A stretch of 64,000 bases of DNA from an uncultured Ruminococcus sp. (GTDB lineage: Bacteria; Bacillota; Clostridia; Oscillospirales; Acutalibacteraceae). Of this stretch, positions 9,436 to 17,992 are shown piece after piece. The DNA lies in contig CATXZD010000013.1 in assembly GCA_958403905.1 (NCBI GenBank), positions 1 to 64,000 on the forward strand, in the 5' to 3' direction. Every line of letters starts with the position of its first letter. Within the stretch, counting starts at the first letter, position 1. The notes under the pieces were generated by a model. The model ran no database searches. It saw nothing but the letters and a program-made list of their open reading frames with translations, and was not told where the DNA came from. Position numbers and translations under genes: made by a program.

Positions 9436-9981
9436 TTACACTCCGACTATTGAAATATCTTCATAACTAACATCATAATGTGATGTTACCGCATCGTCAA
9501 TTACAAGTGCTGATGTATCGTTAAGCTCAGAATCCGGCACAATAACCGTAACTCCCTCGTCACTTATATAGCAAAGACATTCAGAAAAACCCTTTGCCTT
9601 GATTATACTTTCAACACTATCCTGAATGGTGAAGGTTTTCAAAAGCTTTTCAACACTTTTCTGAGCTTCTGTCATTTCGCCTTCGCTTACATTTTCAAGA
9701 TTAAGCGTTTCGTTTGCCTCATCAATCACCTTATCCTGTGTTGCCTGACGTTTTGTACGCTCAGTTGCAAAATAGTTTTTCTGCTCCTTAGACAGCGCCG
9801 AGGTCTGCACAGTTTCGTCAGATGTGCTGTCGGACACCGTTGCATTTACATACGAAGCCGCGCCAAGCTCCTTTGAGGTTGTATTTGCCTTTGCACCTGC
9901 AAATTGCCAGTTTACATAAACAGCCGTTCCAAGCGCCAGTACAAGAGAAGCAAGAACAATATATTTTTTTTGAAATTTCAT
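9436..9981 (-). CDS. spoIIIAH: Stage III sporulation protein AH
   Basis: SpoIIIAH is the mother-cell half of the SpoIIQ-SpoIIIAH channel that links mother cell and forespore during engulfment. The 181-aa protein has an N-terminal membrane anchor (about residues 6-26) and a C-terminal ring-building domain starting near LSKEQKNYFATERTKRQ. The ATG at 9981 gives MKFQKKYIVLAS and lies 14 bases after spoIIIAG; the frame continues upstream without a ribosome site. The sequence before the RQATQDK helix is low-complexity Ser/Thr. Confidence 0.92.
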   Translation of the reverse strand: MKFQKKYIVLASLVLALGTAVYVNWQFAGAKANTTSKELGAASYVNATVSDSTSDETVQTSALSKEQKNYFATERTKRQATQDKVIDEANETLNLENVSEGEMTEAQKSVEKLLKTFTIQDSVESIIKAKGFSECLCYISDEGVTVIVPDSELNDTSALVIDDAVTSHYDVSYEDISIVGV

Positions 9982-9995
9982 AATACTACCGACCT

Positions 9996-10448
9996 TTATT
10001 CTGATAATTTTGTAATACATACTTTTGCCGCCGATATGTCAAGCGATTTTGTAACTGCATCGGTTATCCGCTCAACTACGACAGGCGAGTCACCGCCTTC
10101 ACAAACAACGAGCACTCCTCGAATAACAGGCTCGATTTCCTTTGTTTTTGTTGTACTGTCATCAAGGTAAACATACTCAACGCTGTTTTCCATTGTAAGC
10201 AGTACCTCTGTTTTCCCGGCACCTTCAATGTGTGATATTACTGATTGAAGGTCATTTTCAATCTGCGTACTGTAGGTTGTTACAGAAAATTCCTCCTCTC
10301 GTTTTTTATCTGACGAATTTCCTATATCTATGTAGTTTGAAAGGAAAATCAGGGCAATCCCCGCTATTCCTGCTATTATGATTATTCTTCGCATTTTGTC
10401 GCTGTTAAACAGCTTTTTAACGTGTCCGACCGTTTTGCTTTCGTCCAT
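9996..10448 (-). CDS. spoIIIAG: Stage III sporulation protein AG
   Basis: SpoIIIAG forms a large ring in the mother-cell membrane as part of the feeding-tube channel. The 150-aa protein has one membrane helix at about residues 20-40 and a ring-building-motif domain after it (IEGAGKTEVLLTMENS, then VIRGVLVVCEGGDSP). It starts 3 bases after spoIIIAF. It is shorter than the Bacillus protein but keeps the core. Confidence 0.93.
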   Translation of the reverse strand: MDESKTVGHVKKLFNSDKMRRIIIIAGIAGIALIFLSNYIDIGNSSDKKREEEFSVTTYSTQIENDLQSVISHIEGAGKTEVLLTMENSVEYVYLDDSTTKTKEIEPVIRGVLVVCEGGDSPVVVERITDAVTKSLDISAAKVCITKLSE

Positions 10449-10451
10449 TTT

Positions 10452-10925
10452 TCACTCCGTTATTATATTCGGCTGTACCGAAAAATTCTGAAAAGTTATT
10501 TCACTTATCAAGTCAGTATACTGCGTGTACTCTTTGTATATATATATGCTGACTGACGAGATGATTATGCTATTATCATCGGTTACGGCTAAAATAATTT
10601 CGCAGGAGTTGATTTCGACTCCATTTTGAAGCAATAAATCTCTGAGCACTGACTCAAGATTTTTTCTTGTCTGCTTTAAAATTTCTCTGCCGTATGCCTC
10701 ATCGTCTGTTGAAACAGATGCGTCGGGAATTTGGGTTTCTGAAATTTCTTTATTAAAGCCGTTTACTGCACTCTTAATCGGTACAACCATTGAGCAGATT
10801 ATAAATGCACCGAGGACAAGGCTGATAATCTTTTTTGTACCGCCGTCGGTGACAAAATTTGAAACAAGCGTACAAATCAGAGCCGAAGCACAAATTGCCG
10901 AGGTCACTGCCAGTATTTCGTTCAT
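10452..10925 (-). CDS. spoIIIAF: Stage III sporulation protein AF
   Basis: This 157-aa protein has two N-terminal membrane helices (about residues 6-24 and 32-50) and a soluble C-terminal ring-building-motif domain. It is the sixth gene of the operon and overlaps the spoIIIAE stop by 4 bases (ATGA), a sign of translational coupling. It matches SpoIIIAF by position, topology and length; sequence similarity in this family is low. Confidence 0.88.
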   Translation of the reverse strand: MNEILAVTSAICASALICTLVSNFVTDGGTKKIISLVLGAFIICSMVVPIKSAVNGFNKEISETQIPDASVSTDDEAYGREILKQTRKNLESVLRDLLLQNGVEINSCEIILAVTDDNSIIISSVSIYIYKEYTQYTDLISEITFQNFSVQPNIITE

Positions 10926-12040
10926 CCCGCTCCACCGCCTGTTATAAGGATTATCGCCGTTGAGATTATGTAAACAGCCATAATACAGAGGATAATTGCA
11001 AGCAAGGTTGAAAATACGGTTGATACGCTTTCAAGGAGCTTTGAGCATTGCACAAGATTTAACACCTCTGCTGTAGATTTGCCGAGCCACAGCGTTAAAA
11101 TCCACATAAAGCTCTGCAAAATTACGGGCAGAAACACCACTGCGATTGAGATTATTACGAACACTCCCACACCTGATTTAAGCAAACTTATACTGCCCTG
11201 AACAGTTTTGTAAGCGTCCGACAATGCAGAACCGACAATCGGAATAAATGAACTGAGCGAAAATCTTACTGCTCGTGAGGTTACATCGTCAAGAGAGGTG
11301 GTGATGATTTGTTTAAATGACAGAAGTGCAGAGAAAATCATCATTGCAAAACTTAAAAGCCATTTTACGGTCTTTGAAATCAAGTTTACAAAACCTGTAA
11401 GATTTATATCGGGCGACACACTTGAAGTCACACTGATTCCAAGAAACATATTGAGCAGAGGAACGATAATTTTTGACGAGAGCTGACCCACTCCCTCGCC
11501 TGCCACAATCATCATAGAGTAGTAGCTTGCTCCGCTTACAGCCTGCCCCGACGACGCCATAATTGTAAACATAACGGGCAGATAAGCAAGCATTATATTT
11601 GAAGCAATTTCAATTACACCTGCCGTACTTTTGATTACGTTTATTGCAGGCATTACAACCGCACAGGTTATACAGAGTGTTGAAACGATGTTGATGGTAT
11701 TTGAAATATCATTTGAAAGAGAACTCTTGTATGCGGTGAGAATTGAGCAAAGCAGTAACAGTGCAGAAATATTAACAAGACCTTTAAGCGGTGAAGAAAC
11801 ATTTTGTGATGCCGTATTTGCAATTTCACTTATTATTGATGAAAATGAAATTTGTGAAAGGCTGTTTGGATCAACGCTTCCTGCGCCAATATTTTCAAGG
11901 CTCTGCTTTGCGTCATCCGACAGACTGTTATACACTCCCGAAAGGTCATAAAGCGCTGAATCTTCCTCTGCTGATACAGGGAAAACCGACATACAGATGA
12001 ACACAACAGCGGTTATTGTTACTATTAAAAATTTTTTCAC
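10922..12040 (-). CDS. spoIIIAE: Stage III sporulation protein AE
   Basis: SpoIIIAE is the large multi-pass membrane component of the SpoIIIA-SpoIIQ complex. The 372-aa protein begins with a signal-like segment ending PVSAEE and has about seven membrane segments from residue 85 on. The start is a GTG at 12040 behind GGAGG. Length and operon position agree with the family. Confidence 0.93.
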   Translation of the reverse strand: MKKFLIVTITAVVFICMSVFPVSAEEDSALYDLSGVYNSLSDDAKQSLENIGAGSVDPNSLSQISFSSIISEIANTASQNVSSPLKGLVNISALLLLCSILTAYKSSLSNDISNTINIVSTLCITCAVVMPAINVIKSTAGVIEIASNIMLAYLPVMFTIMASSGQAVSGASYYSMMIVAGEGVGQLSSKIIVPLLNMFLGISVTSSVSPDINLTGFVNLISKTVKWLLSFAMMIFSALLSFKQIITTSLDDVTSRAVRFSLSSFIPIVGSALSDAYKTVQGSISLLKSGVGVFVIISIAVVFLPVILQSFMWILTLWLGKSTAEVLNLVQCSKLLESVSTVFSTLLAIILCIMAVYIISTAIILITGGGAG

Positions 12041-12072
12041 GTCATTGCCTCCGTTAATGAGGATGGTTTTAA

Positions 12073-12459
12073 TTACGAAACAAGCGACAGAACTGTGTTT
12101 AAAATATCAGAATAAAGCGGTAATGCGGTTATTGTCACCATAATTTTTCCTGCCAGCGACACGTTGTTTGCAAGCGACTGACTTCCTGCGTCTTTACAGG
12201 TGTTTACCGCGAATTCCGTTACAAGGCAGATTCCGATTACCTTAAGCAAAATCACAACATAGCTTGTACTGATTTGCGAGACGGCTATAATGCTGTTCAG
12301 CGTATCTATAACGCTTGAAACCTGCGATAATACCGAAAGTAAAATGAGTACCGAACAGGCAAGTCCGAGCATAAGAGCAATTTCGCCGTTTTTCGGCTTT
12401 AGCATCACCATAATTATTACGGTAACTACGGCAAGCACACAAACTGAAAGTATATTCAT
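12073..12459 (-). CDS. spoIIIAD: Stage III sporulation protein AD
   Basis: This 128-aa protein has four predicted membrane segments and the SpoIIIAC/AD-family stretch LLKVIGICLVTEFAVNTCKDAGS. It abuts spoIIIAC with no gap. Confidence 0.93.
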   Translation of the reverse strand: MNILSVCVLAVVTVIIMVMLKPKNGEIALMLGLACSVLILLSVLSQVSSVIDTLNSIIAVSQISTSYVVILLKVIGICLVTEFAVNTCKDAGSQSLANNVSLAGKIMVTITALPLYSDILNTVLSLVS

Positions 12460-12654
12460 TTAAAATCCAAAAAGCTGTTTTATTGTTGTAAACAGCGAGC
12501 TTATCTGGGTTATTATAAGTGTAAGCACCACAATAAGCCCTGCAAGTGAAGTAAGCATTGCCTGTTCCTCACGTCCGCTGCGTATTAAAAGCTGAGTAAG
12601 CACCGCAACGATTATTCCGACTGCCGCAATTTTGAAAATAAGCTCAACGTCCAT
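12460..12654 (-). CDS. spoIIIAC: Stage III sporulation protein AC
   Basis: This 64-aa protein has two membrane helices. MDVELIFKIAAVGIIVAVL and the later SLAGLIVVLTLI are characteristic of SpoIIIAC. It lies 9 bases after spoIIIAB. Confidence 0.93.
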   Translation of the reverse strand: MDVELIFKIAAVGIIVAVLTQLLIRSGREEQAMLTSLAGLIVVLTLIITQISSLFTTIKQLFGF

Positions 12655-12663
12655 TTTTACCTC

Positions 12664-13170
12664 TTATATTATCATTAGAGCCGCTGCCATACCGACAAAA
12701 AAGCCCATCGTTTTATATAGTTTTGATTTTTTGTTTATCTCGCTTTCCGCATCCGTAAACTGTTTTTTAAACAGCGAATCATAGAGTTCAAGGTGTTTTA
12801 GCTGTCCGTCAACGTCTGTTTTGCCAAGCTGTTCACCGAATTCAAGCAAAAGCTCTTTGTCGCAGTTTTTAAGTCCGAATTTAGCGGGAATTTGGCTTAC
12901 CCTTTCACACCATACCGTATAAAACGCAGTGTTGTTTTCGTAATTTAATTCAAACAATTCAAGTCCCGATGTACTTGCCGCAAGCGACACAAGCGTAAAA
13001 ATGTCCGACGTACTGTAACGAAGCTGAGTTGACAGGTTAGACACAAAATTTATAATTCTTTTAAAGAAATCTTTTCTCAGCGACAGCTTTTTTGAGCAAA
13101 ACCACCCTGTCGAAAACCCAGATAGTACGAGCAAAAATCCGCCCAGAATTTTAAGTGCCAAATACGTCAC
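12664..13170 (-). CDS. spoIIIAB: Stage III sporulation protein AB
   Basis: SpoIIIAB is a two-helix membrane protein with a long cytoplasmic helical part, related to GspF-type secretion components. Here it has 168 aa with hydrophobic ends (LALKILGGFLLVLSGF and GFFVGMAAALMII) and the family motif EFGEQLGKTDVDGQ. The GTG at 13170 overlaps the spoIIIAA stop by 20 bases; a TTG at 13161 behind AGGTG would give a start closer to the Bacillus protein and is a real alternative. Confidence 0.9.
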   Translation of the reverse strand: MTYLALKILGGFLLVLSGFSTGWFCSKKLSLRKDFFKRIINFVSNLSTQLRYSTSDIFTLVSLAASTSGLELFELNYENNTAFYTVWCERVSQIPAKFGLKNCDKELLLEFGEQLGKTDVDGQLKHLELYDSLFKKQFTDAESEINKKSKLYKTMGFFVGMAAALMII

Positions 13171-14101
13171 CTGCTTCGGATATTTTTACAATCTTTCCCG
13201 GAGTTATTTTATCGGACAGAAAAACGATCTTTGAAAATGCCCCTGTTTTGAAAATTCTGCGTATATTTTCCTTGCGTTTAAGTTCGTATTCGTTAGCGGC
13301 ATGGGCGGTTGCAATCACAATTACTCCGCTGTTTACCGTATGTTCAATGGCTTCAATATCATCTGCTGCTCCAATTTCGTCGCAGATTATAATATCGGGC
13401 GCCATACTGCGCACTGCCTGCATCATAGCTTCGCTCTTTTTGTAGGAATCGTACACGTCGCACATACCTATGTCATTTCTGAACACACCCGAAACAGCGC
13501 CTGCAAGTTCTCCTCTTTCGTCAATAAGCGAAACATTTTTTCCGCGCTGCGTTGAAAATATACGCGCCATATCACGCAGAACAGTTGTTTTTCCCGAACA
13601 GGGCGCACCGCAAATTAAAACGCCGCCTCGCAAATTACCCAGCCTTTCCACAAGCTGTTTTGCACAACCCCTATGCTCTCTTGCAATACGAATATTGATT
13701 GAGGAAATGTCACGGATATTTACAATTTTGCCGTTATTTACAACAGCCGTACCGCATATTCCTGCACGATGACCGCCGAACATTGTAACAAAACCGTTTA
13801 TAATTTCGTTTTGCCTTGTATAGACGGAATAATTACAGATATTCTGAAAGGTATCTGCAATGTCAGCTCGCGTCACGTTATACATTGAGCCGTCTATCGG
13901 GGTGCTTGTCAGCCCTGAATTTGAGGTTATGTAATATGTTTTGTCTGTGCAAACTATGCAAAGCGGTCGGTTAATTCGCAGTCTTATTTCCAGTGCAGAA
14001 TTTTCAAACCGTTCGCATAATGCATACAATCTTTTACTGATTGACGGACACAGACATTTTACAGCCTGGGCAAAACGTCCCTTTTCCTGAATGCTTGTCA
14101 T
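13151..14101 (-). CDS. spoIIIAA: Stage III sporulation protein AA, ATPase
   Basis: SpoIIIAA is the cytoplasmic ATPase of the SpoIIIA complex and resembles secretion ATPases. The Walker A motif GAPCSGKT is at residues 165-172 and the Walker B-like DIIICDEIG near 236. The ATG at 14101 follows GGAGG at 8 bases; a TTG five codons upstream overlaps that site and is less likely. First gene of the eight-gene operon. Confidence 0.95.
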   Translation of the reverse strand: MTSIQEKGRFAQAVKCLCPSISKRLYALCERFENSALEIRLRINRPLCIVCTDKTYYITSNSGLTSTPIDGSMYNVTRADIADTFQNICNYSVYTRQNEIINGFVTMFGGHRAGICGTAVVNNGKIVNIRDISSINIRIAREHRGCAKQLVERLGNLRGGVLICGAPCSGKTTVLRDMARIFSTQRGKNVSLIDERGELAGAVSGVFRNDIGMCDVYDSYKKSEAMMQAVRSMAPDIIICDEIGAADDIEAIEHTVNSGVIVIATAHAANEYELKRKENIRRIFKTGAFSKIVFLSDKITPGKIVKISEAGDVFGT

Positions 14102-14131
14102 TTTAAATTCCTCCAAAAGTAATTGTAATTA

Positions 14132-14160
14132 ATACTATGTTGACAAGCATAAAAATATGA
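14132..14160 (-). promoter_or_regulatory. Sigma-E-type sporulation promoter for spoIIIA
   Basis: On the minus strand TCATATT (14154-14160) fits the sigma-E -35 consensus (KMATATT) exactly. After 14 bases comes CATAGTAT (14132-14139), 6 of 8 against CATACANT. No convincing sigma-A promoter is seen there. The spoIIIA operon is sigma-E controlled in Bacillus, so function and site agree. Confidence 0.65.
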
Positions 14161-14209
14161 CCTCACAGAAAAATCCGTTGAGTTCACAGCTTTGCAGGCA
14201 AAAATAACA

Positions 14210-14229
14210 GCTCCCCTCGAAAGGGGAGC
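14210..14229 (-). terminator. Terminator after the phosphoglycerate mutase gene
   Basis: An 8-bp GC-rich stem (GCTCCCCT with AGGGGAGC) and a 4-base loop are followed on the minus strand by TGTTATTTTTG. Confidence 0.85.
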
Positions 14230-14274
14230 CGAGATAATAACAATATTTAGTTGTATTTAATTAATTATGACCGA

Positions 14275-15486
14275 TTATTTTGACAGGAAATAGTCCATCA
14301 TTGTAAAGCCTTTTTCTATGTAATTGCCCGTCTGCTTTGCTTCCTTTTCACAAAAACTCTTAACGCCGCTGTTAATTTCATTTTTGCTGTCGTAAATGAG
14401 ATACGGAACAGGGTTTGAACTGTGTGTACGAATTGAAAGCGGTGTGGGATGGTCGGGACAAACAAGAACTGCAAAATCATCGTAGTCCTTCAAAAACTCT
14501 GTTACGGGTGCAAGGATGTGCTTGTCAATAAGTTCAATCGCCTTTACCTTGTTTTCCGTTTCTCCTCTGTGACCGCACTCGTCGGGAGCTTCAACGTGAA
14601 CGTAAACAAAGTCTGCACCGTTTTTAAACTCTTCAATTGCAGCTTTACACTTGCCGTCAAAGTTAGTGTCGATATATCCTGTTGCCCCATCAACGTCAAC
14701 GCTTTTCATTCCTGCGCAGATTGCAATGCCCTTTAAAAGGTCAACTGCCGAAATCATACTGCCCTTTTTGCCGAACTTACCGAAGAAGCTGTCAAGCTGA
14801 GGCTTTGTACCCTCACCCCAAAGCCAGATTGAGTTTGCAGGACGCTTGCCCTGTGCAACTCTCTGTTTATTAACGGGATGATCCTTGAGCAAATCATAGC
14901 TCTTCTTCATAAGCTCATAAAGCTTTGCAGTATCATCACCCTTGGGAATGTACTCGGTAATAACACGGTTTGAGATATCGTGAGGAGGAGTAAGCTCACC
15001 GGGATTAGGATTTCCGTTGTTCCAGACAAGACAATGACGGTACGAAACACCAGAATAGAACTTGAAAGTTTCATTGCCGAGCTTTTCCTCAATATAATCA
15101 ATTAAAATTTTTGCCTCCTGCGTTGAAATATCACCGCCGCAGTAGTCAATCATAGTTTTATCCTCATAATTTTCCTCATCGGAAAGTGTTACAAGGTTAC
15201 ATCTTAAAGTAACGTCAGTATCCTTTAAATCAATTCCGATACTTGCGGCTTCAAGCGGAGAACGTCCGCTGTAGTAGATTGCCGGCTCATATCCTAAAAC
15301 GGAAAGGTTAGCAACGTCGCTTCCGGGCTTTAACCCTTCTGCAACAGTCTTTACCATTCCTACTTCACCTTTTTCAGCAAAGCTGTCCATACAAGGCTTT
15401 GCAGCCTTTTCCATGGGAGTTTTGCCCCCAAGCGCCTCAAGCGGCTCGTCAGCCATTCCGTCACAAAGCATTACAAAATATTTCAT
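14275..15486 (-). CDS. apgM: Cofactor-independent phosphoglycerate mutase, archaeal type
   Basis: Members of this alkaline-phosphatase-superfamily group interconvert 2- and 3-phosphoglycerate using metal ions. The 403-aa protein starts MKYFVMLCDGMADEP with the metal-binding Asp, contains KPGSDVANLSVLGY with the probable nucleophile Ser, and later VHVEAPDECGHRG and CPDHPTP, which carry the metal ligands. It differs from the longer GpmI type. Some homologues were annotated as homoserine kinase, so the substrate is from family knowledge. Preceded by prfB on the same strand. Confidence 0.88.
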   Translation of the reverse strand: MKYFVMLCDGMADEPLEALGGKTPMEKAAKPCMDSFAEKGEVGMVKTVAEGLKPGSDVANLSVLGYEPAIYYSGRSPLEAASIGIDLKDTDVTLRCNLVTLSDEENYEDKTMIDYCGGDISTQEAKILIDYIEEKLGNETFKFYSGVSYRHCLVWNNGNPNPGELTPPHDISNRVITEYIPKGDDTAKLYELMKKSYDLLKDHPVNKQRVAQGKRPANSIWLWGEGTKPQLDSFFGKFGKKGSMISAVDLLKGIAICAGMKSVDVDGATGYIDTNFDGKCKAAIEEFKNGADFVYVHVEAPDECGHRGETENKVKAIELIDKHILAPVTEFLKDYDDFAVLVCPDHPTPLSIRTHSSNPVPYLIYDSKNEINSGVKSFCEKEAKQTGNYIEKGFTMMDYFLSK

Positions 15487-15647
15487 ATAATAATCCCATA
15501 GCCTTTCCGCCCACTTTTTCCATCAAAATCTTCCACCTTATCGTGGGCTGATAAAGTTTAAGCAATTCAGCCGCTGCTTTTTACTGCCGCGGCAATATGA
15601 ACACTCTATAAAAAACAAACAATGTAAATTGTCACAATGCTTGTTTA

Positions 15648-16766
15648 TTACTTTTGCAAAGTTCCAAGGCTTGCACATTTTAAGTATGCATTGATAAATC
15701 CGTCAAGGTCGCCGTCCATAACGCCCTGAATGTTACCTGTTTCAAAGCTTGTTCTGTGGTCCTTTACCATCGTATACGGCATAAACACGTAGCTTCTTAT
15801 CTGAGAACCCCAAGTGATTTCTTTCTGAACGCCCTTGATATCTTCAATTTTTTCAAGGTGCTCACGCTCTTTGATTTCAACGAGCTTTGAGACAAGCATT
15901 TTCATAGCAACATCACGGTTCTGATACTGGCTTCGCTCAACCTGACTTGCTACTACAATACCTGTCGGAATATGAGTAAGACGAACGGCAGATGAGGTTT
16001 TGTTAACCTTCTGTCCGCCTGCACCGCTTGCACGATAAACGTCCATTTTTATATCCTCCGGTGCAATGTTTACCTGAATATCATCATCCATTTCGGGCAT
16101 AACCTCTAATGAAGAAAAGCTCGTGTGACGTCTGCCGGCCGAGTCAAACGGAGATACTCGCACAAGGCGGTGAACGCCTGCTTCACCTTTGAGATAACCG
16201 TATGCGTTCTCGCCCTCGATAAGCAAAACTGCGCTTTTAAGTCCGGCTTCGTCGCCGTCAAGGTAATCGACTTCTTTAACCTTAAATCCGTGAGCATCTG
16301 CCCAGCGTGAATACATTCTGTAGAGCATTTCCGCCCAGTCCTGTGCTTCGGTTCCGCCTGAACCTGCGTGAAAGGTGAGAATTGCGTTATTTTTATCGTA
16401 CTCGCCTGTAAGCAAGGTTTGCAGTCTTTGTTTTTCGAGGTTTTCCTTTACAGCGTTAACCTCGCTTTCAGCTTCTTCAAGAAGCGACAAGTCTTCCTCT
16501 TCATTAGCAAGCTCAATCAATGCAGCTGTGTCCTCGTATTTTGCAACAAGACCCTCGTATGCTTCTACCTTGCCTTTCAGCGCACCCGTTCTCTGCAAAA
16601 CCTTCTGCGACTTTTCAACGTCATCCCAGAATCCGGGTTCGGTAGCTTTTAGCTCAAGCTGCTGAATTTCGGACAGCATTCCTTTCATTCCGAGGGCGTC
16701 GGACAAATCGTCAATTTCAGGCTTTAACGCCTGAAGTCCGAGCAGCAATTCTTCAAACTGTACCAT
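15648..16766 (-). CDS. prfB: Peptide chain release factor 2, no frameshift site
   Basis: RF2 releases the peptide at UGA and UAA codons. Key motifs are SPF at residues 205-207 (stop-codon recognition) and GGQ at 250-252 (hydrolysis). The start at 16766 (MVQFEELLLG) follows AAAGG. The frame is open from this start to the end, 372 aa: the in-frame UGA and +1 programmed frameshift found near codon 25 in most bacterial prfB genes are absent, so autoregulation by frameshifting is not possible here. Confidence 0.95.
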   Translation of the reverse strand: MVQFEELLLGLQALKPEIDDLSDALGMKGMLSEIQQLELKATEPGFWDDVEKSQKVLQRTGALKGKVEAYEGLVAKYEDTAALIELANEEEDLSLLEEAESEVNAVKENLEKQRLQTLLTGEYDKNNAILTFHAGSGGTEAQDWAEMLYRMYSRWADAHGFKVKEVDYLDGDEAGLKSAVLLIEGENAYGYLKGEAGVHRLVRVSPFDSAGRRHTSFSSLEVMPEMDDDIQVNIAPEDIKMDVYRASGAGGQKVNKTSSAVRLTHIPTGIVVASQVERSQYQNRDVAMKMLVSKLVEIKEREHLEKIEDIKGVQKEITWGSQIRSYVFMPYTMVKDHRTSFETGNIQGVMDGDLDGFINAYLKCASLGTLQK

Positions 16767-16880
16767 AAACACATACCTTTCTTTGATATATATTTTCATA
16801 TTACATTATCTTTTCACAATTTATTATTATACCAAATTTATGTATAAAAGTAAACTTGTATTTTTAATAAATTATTGTTG

Positions 16881-16909
16881 TTGCATTTATAGTTTTTATT
16901 TGTTATAAT
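16881..16909 (+). promoter_or_regulatory. Predicted sigma-A promoter
   Basis: TTGCAT (16881-16886), 17 bases, TATAAT (16904-16909), just before the RING/DUF2628 gene and galU. Confidence 0.6.
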
Positions 16910-16937
16910 TAGATAGAAATAATATACGGAGGAAATT

Positions 16938-17960
16938 ATGGAATTTACTCAATACAAATGCCCCGTATGCAATGAGCAATTCAAAAGCGGCGACGATATT
17001 GTTGTGTGTCCCGAATGCGGCGCACCTCACCACCGTGAATGTTATGAAAAAAACGAACATTGCTTTTATGCGGACAAACATTCAGAGGATTTTTCCTTTG
17101 AAGAAACATACAGCGAAAATAATAATGATTCTGAAAAAAATGACGGCAATACAATAACCTGTAAAAAATGCGGTTTTGAGAACGAAAAATCCACATTTTA
17201 CTGTCTGAAATGCGGTTTTCCTCTTAATGAACAGGATAGAAATCAAAACTATCAAAATACACAAAATACTAGCAACGGCAACAACAGTCAGCCTTTTAAT
17301 CAGGGCGTTCCCCCATTCGGTTTTGGCACAACAGGAGCTCCGTTTGACCCAATGGCAGGAATTAACAGTGAAGAGCCGATTGCAGACAATGTAACTGCCG
17401 GTGAGATGTCAAAATTTGTTGGCAAAAACACACCGTATTTTATGATTGTATTTAACCGAATCAAAAAATTCGGAAGCTCCCGCTTTAACTTTGCGGCTTT
17501 TCTGTTCTCGGGAGTATATTTCCTTTACAGAAAAATGATTGCTATAGGAGTTATACTTACCCTGCTAGTAATCGGACTTACTGTCGGTGAAGCATTTATT
17601 CAGCTTATGCCTGAATATCAGGAGCTTATAAGCAGACTTCTGAATATGCAAAACGGCGCACAGATGTTTTATTCTTTCTCAATTTCGTCGGATTTTTCTA
17701 TGAATGAAATTCTCTTTATGTATTCGCCGTATTTATTAAGTCTTTTAAAGGGAATTATTATGTTTGTCTGCGGTTTTACGGCAAACCGAGCATATTACAA
17801 GCACTGTACAAAGAAAATTAATCTTATCAAGACCAAAGTTGACTCAACTAATATCAACAAGGAGCTTGAAAACTGCGGAGGAGTTAATCTTGCGCTTGCA
17901 ATATCCTTTGAAGCTGCGTTCATTATTATCTCTTACATTCCGCTTCTAGCCAATTTTTAA
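16938..17960 (+). CDS. RING-like/zinc-ribbon protein with DUF2628 membrane domain
   Basis: The 340-aa protein has an N-terminal prokaryotic RING-like finger (residues 8-44: CPVC, CPECGAPHHRECY, HCF) and a second zinc ribbon at about 75-98 (CKKCGF, CLKCGFPL). An Asn/Gln-rich linker follows, then a DUF2628-type region with four membrane segments from about residue 185 (FNFAAFLFSGVYFLYRKM). Eukaryotic RING fingers act in ubiquitin transfer, but the bacterial partner is unknown. It sits 32 bases upstream of galU and probably shares its transcript. Confidence 0.75.
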   Translation: MEFTQYKCPVCNEQFKSGDDIVVCPECGAPHHRECYEKNEHCFYADKHSEDFSFEETYSENNNDSEKNDGNTITCKKCGFENEKSTFYCLKCGFPLNEQDRNQNYQNTQNTSNGNNSQPFNQGVPPFGFGTTGAPFDPMAGINSEEPIADNVTAGEMSKFVGKNTPYFMIVFNRIKKFGSSRFNFAAFLFSGVYFLYRKMIAIGVILTLLVIGLTVGEAFIQLMPEYQELISRLLNMQNGAQMFYSFSISSDFSMNEILFMYSPYLLSLLKGIIMFVCGFTANRAYYKHCTKKINLIKTKVDSTNINKELENCGGVNLALAISFEAAFIIISYIPLLANF

Positions 17961-17992
17961 AATTTATCATTTTTATTTTTCGGAGGACTGAA

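Noticed and set aside
15541..15600. GCCGC/GCGGC inverted repeat between prfB and the mutase gene
   Set aside because: Short stem with a poor T-run; not convincing as a terminator.
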